A stretch of DNA of 13,686 nucleotides from Planctomicrobium sp. GTDB taxonomy: Bacteria; Planctomycetota; Planctomycetia; Planctomycetales; Planctomycetaceae. Under the pieces are notes generated by a model. The model saw only the letters and a list, made by a program, of their open reading frames with translations. It did not search any database and had not been told where the DNA came from. The DNA is taken from contig JAJDEL010000621.1 of assembly GCA_029259835.1 (NCBI GenBank), positions 1 through 13,686 of the forward strand. The letters run 5' to 3'. Every line of letters begins with the position of its first letter. Position 1 is the first letter of the stretch. Positions 7,326-13,686 of this stretch are shown here, piece by piece. Made by a program: the position numbers and the translations under genes.

Positions 7326-10300
7326 ATGAGATTTTTAATTATTGCGATTTCTCTTACTTTACTAGCATCTCAGGTCGCGTCCGAGACGATTTTTGTCGAG
7401 GCGGAAAATTTCACATCGTCCTCGGACGGTTGGAAGATCGCAAGCAACCCGCAAACCCGGCCTGCTTCGCGAGTCAAGTCGCTTAATGGTGCCGCAGGAG
7501 GTGCTGCTGCAACCGCTAGTAAATCTTTAGCAATCAAGGAGGCTGGGAATTTTCGAATTTGGGTACGTCACAACTTCCACACTCGCTATCGCGGTCCTTT
7601 TCGACTAACGGTCTCCAATGGTGACAGTGAACTGGCAGGGAAAGATTTTGATCTCACGAGCAAGGCCGATACTGCAAGTTGGAGCTACGTTTGGGATTAT
7701 TTTGATGTCGACCTTCCTCGCGGCAATGCGACTTTGAAACTCAGTAAATTTGAGAATAAAAACTGTCTCAGCTATGTGCGCCACGTGGATTGCGTATTAC
7801 TCACAACGGACAAATCCCTGATACCTGACCACCTGCCTTATGGTCCACAAACGTGGCTACGTGTCAAGGTTGGTGACGTCTATGAGAAACCGATTCAGAT
7901 TCATGTTTTTGCGGACCATCACCGCGCGCCGTGGTATGGTCACTTCTACGTGTGTAAATCAGGAGCGCAATCAGGTCTCTATCCTAAGAAGGATCAACTT
8001 CTCAGCAACGGTGAACAAACTCCCTGGTGCAACATCACTCCGATGCTCTACCAGGACAATGGCGCGATTCTCAACTTCACTGCCCGCTACACATACCATC
8101 AACAGGCTGACCGTCTGAAGGCTCGCTTCGAGTTTGCGTCCGCGCCGAACGAGGAATCCATCGTCCGAATAATGGATGTCGACAGCACGCCGAACGGGCT
8201 GGTGGTCGTCGCACCACCGGACTTAACAACGGCAGAAAATCGCAGTCGTCTCATGCGAGATCGCGAGTTTGCTGAAGCAACTGGAAAGCGCGCCGACTCA
8301 TTTCCCTGGCCTAGTATCGGCAAGAAACCTCAGCAGTTTCCGTTCTTCGTTAGTGCACAAGTCGGTGGATACGGGACGAAAGTTGACCAATCGATCATGG
8401 ACCGCGAATGGAAAACTCTCGACTATTTTGGGTTCTCGAATCGGAAGAAGCACTACATTGCTGGCGGCATCTGGCTGATAAAAGAGGGCTCATTTTGTCG
8501 ACCGGACCTCGAATTAATGAGGAAGAACATTGTGCCTCGGGTCGAGGCATTTCAGCAAGCAGGAAATAAACTCGATGATGTCGTTTACTGTTTTCTGACC
8601 GATGAGCCAACCGGTCAGTCTTCGACATTCATGGCTGGAGATGAAGCGTATCGCGAAGCGTTTCGCACTTGGCTGAGGAAGCTTGGAAAGACACCCGCGG
8701 ATCTACTGGTTGACGACTGGGATACCGTGAATCCAATTGCCGAGACGAATCGTGATCAGTACCCTGCTTTGCATTACTACACTCAACGTTTCAGAACACG
8801 CGCTCTGGGGGACTTCATGGCAGTGCAGCGCGGGGTCATCGAAGAGGCGTACGGACGCTCGTTCCCGACGCTTGTCAACTTCAGTGATGGGGCGACTTAT
8901 CATGCGAATTTTTACAGCCAGGGAGTCGACTATTTTGAATTGCTGAATGATGACAATCAGAACGCGATTTGGAGTGAAGATTGGGCCAACGGTTCTTCAA
9001 GCGATCAATGTGGCTCCTTCAATGTCGATTTAATGCGTGCGGCAGCACGAGAGCGCGGACAGACGATGGGGCACTACCTTGTCGCTCATGCCGGGCGTAA
9101 ACCCTGGGACATCAAATTGAAGTCTGCGAGTGAAGTCGCTCGTGGTGTGAAGATCTTAAAGAATTTTTCGTACGGCGTCAGTTGGGGTAGCCACGAGGGT
9201 GGTCCTTTCTGGAACAGTCATACTTGGTACGCTCGACCGTATACATGGAGGGCGAACGCGGAAGTCGTTCGTGAAATCGGCGGCGCGGAAGACCTCTTGC
9301 TGCCTGCAATGCCCAGACCTGCGGAAGTGGCGATTCTGTATTCTTCATCAACGGATGCCTGGGAATTCAAGCGAAACTATGCGCACGGATTTGATCGCAT
9401 GCATACCTGGATGGCTCTTACCCATGCTCAAGTACCGGTCGATTTTCTGTCCGAACAACACGTCGAAGACGATTGGCTCGACGCTTACAAGGTCTGCTAC
9501 TTATCCGGTCCCAACCTGTCTCGTGCGGCAGCTGATCGATTAAAAACGTGGGTGGAACGTGGTGGCACACTGTTCCTGACCGCTGGTGCAGCGTCGCGAG
9601 ACGAATACAATCGACCACTCAGGACACTCGAATCAATCATTCCGGTCGACCGTGAAGAAATGGTAACCGTGCAACCATTCCTCTCATCGGGAACTTACTT
9701 ACACGCGCTCAAGTCGCAGGACACAGTTAATGTAGATGGAGCCGACATGGAAGTTCTTTCCGTGCAACAAAAGCTCGCCGCAAAAGATGGCACCGCTGTT
9801 CTGGGACGTTTTCAGGATGGCTCACCGGCTCTGGTCAGCGGAAAGATTGGACTTGGGCAAGTCTTTTATGCCGGTTTTTTGCCAGCCCTCGACTACATTA
9901 AAAAGGCTGAAGTCGCTCGACGCGGTCTGGAGCAGATAGCAAATGAGACCGGACCGATTTCCTCGCACCCTGCCCCGCCGGTTATTCTGACATCGAATGA
10001 CCTCATGGCTGTGCAACCCAAAAACCGCCTGGAACGTTCCCGCAATCCGTGGCAGTATCCTGGCCAAGTCCGTAGCGTGATTCTTACGCCGGTGCGGGCT
10101 GCCGAGGTGACTCCCCCTCTCACTTGTAGTATCCCTCTAATTGACGCAGTGCCGATGCACTGTGACCAAGGCATCGTGATTCCGCTTGCGAATTACACAT
10201 TAGCTCCGATTGAGAAGGTTGCGTTTACTCTGCAAACTGATGAACCGGTGGCGCGCGTTGAGACCATTTATCAAGGCCAGATTGGCTTTGAGAAAACCGA

Positions 10301-10364
10301 TGTAGGCATTGCCTTTTCACTCCCAATTGATTGTACAGATTACGTCAAAGTCTATTACAAGTAA
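7326..10364 (+). CDS. Large secreted glycosidase-like protein (N-terminal carbohydrate-binding-like domain, GH42-like core)
   Basis: This is a 1012-residue exported protein with a signal peptide at 1-19 (cleavage VAS/ET). Residues 20-160 resemble a beta-sandwich carbohydrate-binding module (IFVEAENF near the start, AGNFRIWVRH, DCVLLT). A second beta-rich part covers about 170-300 (PYGPQTWLRV, APWYGHFYV). Residues 335-660 look like a glycosidase TIM barrel. E427 in CFLTDEPTG is a candidate acid/base and E551 in IWSEDW a candidate nucleophile, as in clan GH-A (inference). Residues about 664-770 (PAEVAILYSSS, then YKVCYLSGPNLS and WVERGGTLFLTAGA) resemble the Rossmann-like trimerisation domain of GH42 beta-galactosidases. 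The last 130 residues look like beta-sandwich sequence. The substrate is unknown. TAA is followed by an in-frame TAG. The gene follows rfbB by 113 bp and is convergent with the DUF1501 gene. The reading frame and secretion are sure; the enzyme class is moderate. Confidence 0.75.
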   Translation: MRFLIIAISLTLLASQVASETIFVEAENFTSSSDGWKIASNPQTRPASRVKSLNGAAGGAAATASKSLAIKEAGNFRIWVRHNFHTRYRGPFRLTVSNGDSELAGKDFDLTSKADTASWSYVWDYFDVDLPRGNATLKLSKFENKNCLSYVRHVDCVLLTTDKSLIPDHLPYGPQTWLRVKVGDVYEKPIQIHVFADHHRAPWYGHFYVCKSGAQSGLYPKKDQLLSNGEQTPWCNITPMLYQDNGAILNFTARYTYHQQADRLKARFEFASAPNEESIVRIMDVDSTPNGLVVVAPPDLTTAENRSRLMRDREFAEATGKRADSFPWPSIGKKPQQFPFFVSAQVGGYGTKVDQSIMDREWKTLDYFGFSNRKKHYIAGGIWLIKEGSFCRPDLELMRKNIVPRVEAFQQAGNKLDDVVYCFLTDEPTGQSSTFMAGDEAYREAFRTWLRKLGKTPADLLVDDWDTVNPIAETNRDQYPALHYYTQRFRTRALGDFMAVQRGVIEEAYGRSFPTLVNFSDGATYHANFYSQGVDYFELLNDDNQNAIWSEDWANGSSSDQCGSFNVDLMRAAARERGQTMGHYLVAHAGRKPWDIKLKSASEVARGVKILKNFSYGVSWGSHEGGPFWNSHTWYARPYTWRANAEVVREIGGAEDLLLPAMPRPAEVAILYSSSTDAWEFKRNYAHGFDRMHTWMALTHAQVPVDFLSEQHVEDDWLDAYKVCYLSGPNLSRAAADRLKTWVERGGTLFLTAGAASRDEYNRPLRTLESIIPVDREEMVTVQPFLSSGTYLHALKSQDTVNVDGADMEVLSVQQKLAAKDGTAVLGRFQDGSPALVSGKIGLGQVFYAGFLPALDYIKKAEVARRGLEQIANETGPISSHPAPPVILTSNDLMAVQPKNRLERSRNPWQYPGQVRSVILTPVRAAEVTPPLTCSIPLIDAVPMHCDQGIVIPLANYTLAPIEKVAFTLQTDEPVARVETIYQGQIGFEKTDVGIAFSLPIDCTDYVKVYYK

Positions 10365-10521
10365 TAGAAATATGATCGCCGCGCTCATCTTTACGTGAGA
10401 GAAAAAAGACTCGGAACCTACGAAAGTTGTGCATTCCGTAAGCCAAGCGACATCATCACATAACCACAGTAGCACTCGCAGTATGACCTGCACTGGCTTG
10501 CCGCACTCTATGATCTGGAAA

Positions 10522-11871
10522 CTATCCAACAAGTTCGGCGATCGGGCGCACTCCGGGCTTAACGAAAGTTCGTGGTACGCCGCGGAAATCGAAGATGCGT
10601 TGGGATTCGATGTCGATGCCGAGGTTGTGATAGATCGTGGCGAAGACTTCTTGAAAAGTGACTGGACGGTCGTCGGCTTCGCCACCGAGGCGGTCTGTGG
10701 AACCGATCACTTGCCCAGTTTTCATCCCGCCTCCGGCGAGTAATGCACTACAAACGCGCGGCCAATGGTCGCGTCCGGCTTTGTTGTTGATCTTCGGAGT
10801 GCGACCGAATTCTCCCCAGACAACGACCGTCACATCTTCATTAAGACCGCGCTCATGGAGGTCTTCAATTAAGGCTGTTACGCCTTGATCGAATACCGGG
10901 AGTTCCTTGCGCGCCGTTTTGAAATTATTGCCGTGCCAGTCCCAGAAGCTGTGATTGACGGTCACGACTCGCGCGCCTGCTTCAACCAGCCTTCGAGCCG
11001 CCAGAAAGTTTTGTGGACACATCGGAGCCGCATCGCCACGCGGCTTTGTTTCGTCTTGAACACCGTATCTTTCACGCGTCGCTTTTGATTCCTTGGTCAC
11101 ATCAAGAGCGTTGAAGAGTTCCGGCGTGGTCAGAATATCCATCGCTCGATTTGTGAATGTGTCGATTCCAGCCATCGTTCCAGAGGCATCGCAGTCGCGG
11201 CGAAAGCGGTCGATTGTCGTTAAGAGTTGATGCCGATCCGAGAGCCGCTCAGGTGTGATTCCCTGAAGGACCAAATCATCGCGCCCCGGACCTTTTGGTG
11301 AGAACGAAGAATTCCCTAAGCCCAAAAAACCTGGTCCAGGTTCGTTGTACGGTGAATGTTTCGTGGGGTAGCACAGGCTTACAAACGGAGGCGTTCCTGT
11401 TCGGACCGACCCCTGAAAGCGACTGACGACCGAGCCAAAATGAGGCCAACCACCGGCAGCGGCATTTCGCTCGTGATAGCCTGTCATGCACTGGTAGGAG
11501 TAGTGGGAATCAATCGCACCAATCATCGAACGGATCGGGACCAGCTTGTCCATGTTCCGAGCCAGCCCTGGCAACAATTCACAGATTTGAATGCCAGGGA
11601 CGTTCGTGTCTATCGGATTGAATTCCCCGCGAATCTCCTTCGGAGCATTCACCTTAATGTCGTACATATCCTGATGCGGCGGCCCACCACACAAGTAAAT
11701 CATGATGACCGACTTATGCCGCTTTGGTGTTTCTGAATTCGCTTCAGCTTGTAGCAAACCTGGAAGCGTCAACCCGGCAAAGCCAAGCGATCCAATGCGC
11801 AAAACATCCCGACGCGAGACCCCGTTGCAGAGTCGTTGAGTAGCAACCGGTTGGGAAACAAGATCAAGCAT
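10522..11871 (-). CDS. DUF1501 family protein with Tat signal
   Basis: This 449-residue protein is exported in folded form, judging by the twin-arginine leader: SRRDVLRIG (19-27) followed by a hydrophobic stretch to LLQA (42). The body has the marks of DUF1501, a family within the alkaline phosphatase/sulfatase fold superfamily that is abundant in planctomycetes: YLCGGPPHQDMYD (59-71), SHYSYQCMTGYH (122-133), NHSFWDWHGNNF (306-317) and VWGEFGRTPKINNKAGRDHW (351-370). The conserved D68, H123, D311, H313, E354, D368 and H369 could be metal or phosphate ligands (inference). The activity is not established for the family. Length is normal. DUF1501 genes often sit beside a DUF1549/DUF1553 cytochrome-like gene; none is present here. 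The start at 11871 is the only one giving the full Tat leader; the Shine-Dalgarno is weak. The 157-bp gap to the convergent neighbour shows no clear terminator. Confidence 0.92.
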   Translation of the reverse strand: MLDLVSQPVATQRLCNGVSRRDVLRIGSLGFAGLTLPGLLQAEANSETPKRHKSVIMIYLCGGPPHQDMYDIKVNAPKEIRGEFNPIDTNVPGIQICELLPGLARNMDKLVPIRSMIGAIDSHYSYQCMTGYHERNAAAGGWPHFGSVVSRFQGSVRTGTPPFVSLCYPTKHSPYNEPGPGFLGLGNSSFSPKGPGRDDLVLQGITPERLSDRHQLLTTIDRFRRDCDASGTMAGIDTFTNRAMDILTTPELFNALDVTKESKATRERYGVQDETKPRGDAAPMCPQNFLAARRLVEAGARVVTVNHSFWDWHGNNFKTARKELPVFDQGVTALIEDLHERGLNEDVTVVVWGEFGRTPKINNKAGRDHWPRVCSALLAGGGMKTGQVIGSTDRLGGEADDRPVTFQEVFATIYHNLGIDIESQRIFDFRGVPRTFVKPGVRPIAELVG

Positions 11872-12044
11872 GAAGTGACCAAAGCGAGGAAGGTATATCG
11901 TGGAGAATACAGACTGGGCTAGAAGTGTAGCTTGCTCAAGGGAACTGTGCCAGATTCATTGAATGCGAGGCGAAACAGCAGGCATGACCACAGGTGTAAG
12001 CCATGCCAATAATTTCCCAAACATGCCTTTCCACAGCTGAAATG

Positions 12045-13304
12045 TCAGGGGTATTGCGCCTGGTTAACCAATGTGATTCGTTGGGGTGCATGCAGTTCGA
12101 TTTGAAGTCGTTCAATTTCCGTTGCGAATTGCAGGGCAGTTCCCTCATTACGTGCGATTTCTTTTTTGAGTTCCTCCAACTCAAACGAGTGATTCCTAGT
12201 AACATGAACAGTGTCTCTCAGTTTGCTCAGTTCATCTTCAAACTTTTTCTGTTCTAAGTTGAGACGTTCGACTTTGGCTTGAAGTAACTTTTGAGGGGCT
12301 TCAACTAACTGTTCTCGTATTGATTTCTCAATCAGTGAGCGGCGTTTTTCCAGAGCCCCGACCACCGCTTGCAGGTGACGGCGCTCGTCTGTCAACAGCG
12401 GAGACTCATTTTGGTCCCGTTCACCATCCGCTTGATTAGACGATAGTGCGATGAGTTCCTCTTGGACGAGGCGGTCGGCGGTGAGTCGGGCGATCACCGG
12501 GTCAGAGTTCACCGCGAGTTCAATTTCGTTTTTGCTGGGGGGCTCGGCTTCCTGGACTGCACTCAATCGACTGACCACCCGAACCAGTTCCATTTTGATT
12601 TGAGTGACGCGATTTTGAACCTGGTCAATATACTCAGCTTCCACTTTTTGAGTTGGTGCCGGTTCCAAGATTTTCGTGAGTTCTGCGAGGCCAGTCTTCT
12701 TTGTTAACAGTTCCTCCTTGATCGTTCGATGGAACTCTTCAAGGGTTCTAAAGCGAGCTTGCTGATCTTTTTTCGCTTTGTTGACGACTTCGTTGAGATA
12801 AGCATTCAAGACGGCGTTAACAATTTTAACGGCTTCTTGAGAAAGCGGTGCATCCAAAGAGAGCCGCATGAATTCGTCACCTGGAAAATCAACTTCAAGG
12901 TGCTCTTCCAGCCAGCCGACAGGGTCGGATTGCTGTTTCAAAAGAGTGGTGTCCCGAACCTCGCTTTGGCTCAGTGCCGCATTGAGTACAAACTGCCCCT
13001 TCAGCAATCTGCCCTGCGTCTTCTTGTAACGTTCAAAGTCTCTTTCCGTTTCAGGAGGGGCAATTTCGTACAGGATTTTTGGTCGTTGATAACGAATATG
13101 CATTTCACCAAATGCCTGCTTTTTAGTATTCGATTTATTGACCGTGGTGCGAATCAAATCCTGACCAAACACAATTGCAACAACAGACAGCAGAAGTAGT
13201 GCAACCATTGGTCGAAACGCTCTCTTCGGGAAACTAGCCCGTGGCGTAGTGGATGGTGGATCGTGATCGGTAGCAGCCAGATTACTTTGATGCGCGTCCG
13301 CCAT
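12045..13304 (-). CDS. Wzz-like polysaccharide chain-length protein lacking the second membrane helix
   Basis: This 419-residue membrane-anchored protein resembles the Wzz/GumC polysaccharide co-polymerases that set surface polysaccharide chain length. A polar N-terminal tail (1-31) precedes one membrane helix (about 33-48). The next part carries the planctomycete-type Wzz sequence ILYEIAPP, ERYKKTQGRLLKGQFVLNAAL and WLEEHLEVDFPGDEFMRLSL, then VKIVNAVLNAYLNEVVNKAK. Residues 185-405 are a long Glu/Lys/Leu/Gln-rich coiled coil. The end, PQRITLVNQAQYP, matches the segment that normally leads into the second membrane helix, yet a TGA stop follows at 12045-12047. No tyrosine kinase domain is attached. 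The start at 13304 has a weak AAGG seven bases upstream. This may be a true one-helix variant, a premature stop or a frameshift. The rfbB and glycosyltransferase genes nearby suggest the same polysaccharide theme. Confidence 0.8.
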   Translation of the reverse strand: MADAHQSNLAATDHDPPSTTPRASFPKRAFRPMVALLLLSVVAIVFGQDLIRTTVNKSNTKKQAFGEMHIRYQRPKILYEIAPPETERDFERYKKTQGRLLKGQFVLNAALSQSEVRDTTLLKQQSDPVGWLEEHLEVDFPGDEFMRLSLDAPLSQEAVKIVNAVLNAYLNEVVNKAKKDQQARFRTLEEFHRTIKEELLTKKTGLAELTKILEPAPTQKVEAEYIDQVQNRVTQIKMELVRVVSRLSAVQEAEPPSKNEIELAVNSDPVIARLTADRLVQEELIALSSNQADGERDQNESPLLTDERRHLQAVVGALEKRRSLIEKSIREQLVEAPQKLLQAKVERLNLEQKKFEDELSKLRDTVHVTRNHSFELEELKKEIARNEGTALQFATEIERLQIELHAPQRITLVNQAQYP

Positions 13305-13686
13305 AGCTTCGCCTTATTGAGTCCCGTTGCGATTGGTCACCGTGAAAACCAGCTTACTAGATTCGACAAAAAGTTTCCATTGTCATTGTAAGTGACGTTA
13401 GGATGGGTGAAGTTCGCGGATTTCGGATTTCGGTTCACGCTGAGAACCGGGGCTAGCGCCCAGCGGCTGATGCAGGCAGAATCAATTCGAGGATTCATTA
13501 CGGGACAGTTTCTTAGAGGAAGCGTTGAATCTGAAACAAAACGTGGAATGATGTCGCAGTCGGGAATGGTGTTTTGATAGGATATTGAACTCCCCTCAAC
13601 TTTTTCAGGCACTCCACCCTGTTCAGTCGGTGATTTAGGACTTCGGAAAACCTTCCATGAATCGGAACGATCATCCAGTCGAGAAA
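13305..13686. other. Right-edge stretch with no supportable gene
   Basis: This 382-bp region holds a repeat remnant (13418-13466) and three ambiguous reading possibilities. On the minus strand one frame is open from the edge to a stop at 13337-13339, and a second is open from the edge for about 58 codons. On the plus strand an ATG at 13657 opens MNRNDHPVEK and runs off the edge without a convincing ribosome site. The long minus frame crosses the repeat, and its translation after the first 35 codons looks unlike protein, so none is called. Confidence 0.5.
13418..13466. repeat. Intergenic repeat remnant: GGATTTC tandem plus GC-rich hairpin
   Basis: GGATTTC is repeated in tandem (13418-13431, followed by GG). 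After a short gap, 13447-13466 folds as a hairpin: CCG with CGG, GGGC with GCCC, loop TAGC and a two-base AG bulge. The GGGGCTAGCGCCCAGCGGCTGA stretch looks like an intergenic repeat that I recall from planctomycete genomes; copy number cannot be judged here. No T-run follows, so a terminator is unlikely. Confidence 0.45.

Noticed and set aside
10317..10685. Minus-strand open frame of 122 codons
   Set aside because: It overlaps the ends of two well-supported genes in other frames and has no recognisable features.
11981..12007. Hairpin GGCATG/CATGCC downstream of the Wzz-like gene as a terminator
   Set aside because: The stem is only six bp with a 15-base loop and no T-run follows on the minus strand.
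11936..12205. Minus-strand open frame of 89 codons as a separate small gene
   Set aside because: Its first half overlaps the Wzz-like gene in another frame. Its tail is considered only as a possible frameshifted end of that gene.

Overview
The window looks like planctomycete chromosomal DNA (inference). The signs are a lone DUF1501 protein with a Tat leader, a secreted TIM-barrel protein of the planctomycete 'sugar phosphate isomerase/epimerase' type, a large secreted glycosidase-like protein, sparse Shine-Dalgarno sites, GTG starts, base composition that by eye is near 50% GC, and dispersed repeats built from CACAGAT/CGCGAAT units. No tRNA, rRNA, CRISPR array, transposase or phage gene was seen.

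Layout. Positions 1-533 (minus) hold the N-terminal part of a secreted TIM-barrel protein that runs off the left edge. A 218-bp divergent spacer with a Pho-box-like direct repeat (648-665) separates it from a secreted von Willebrand factor A protein (752-2161, plus), which is followed by a strong hairpin terminator. A 294-bp intergenic stretch then carries nine 10-bp repeat units, six of them arranged as an inverted repeat. Next is a translationally coupled two-component pair: a membrane histidine kinase without a HAMP domain (2456-4090) and an OmpR/PhoB-type regulator (4087-4770).

Convergent to these is a GT-B glycosyltransferase (4800-6080, minus). It is divergent from dTDP-glucose 4,6-dehydratase rfbB (6199-7212, plus). 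A 1012-residue secreted glycosidase-like protein follows (7326-10364, plus). Convergent to that are two minus-strand genes: a DUF1501 protein (10522-11871) and a Wzz-like chain-length protein (12045-13304) that stops where its second membrane helix would be expected. The right 382 bp hold a repeat remnant and only ambiguous open frames.

How the genes fit together. The glycosyltransferase, the nucleotide-sugar enzyme RfbB and the Wzz-like protein all point to surface polysaccharide synthesis. The glycosidase-like protein, the TIM-barrel protein and the DUF1501 protein point to extracytoplasmic carbohydrate handling. The genes are on alternating strands, so this is a loose neighbourhood and not one operon; only the kinase/regulator pair is clearly co-translated. 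I found no defence system or other coherent new multi-gene machine. The most interesting items are the glycosidase-like protein with its unassigned activity, the 10-bp-periodic repeat element, the Pho-box-like repeat, and the truncated Wzz-like protein.
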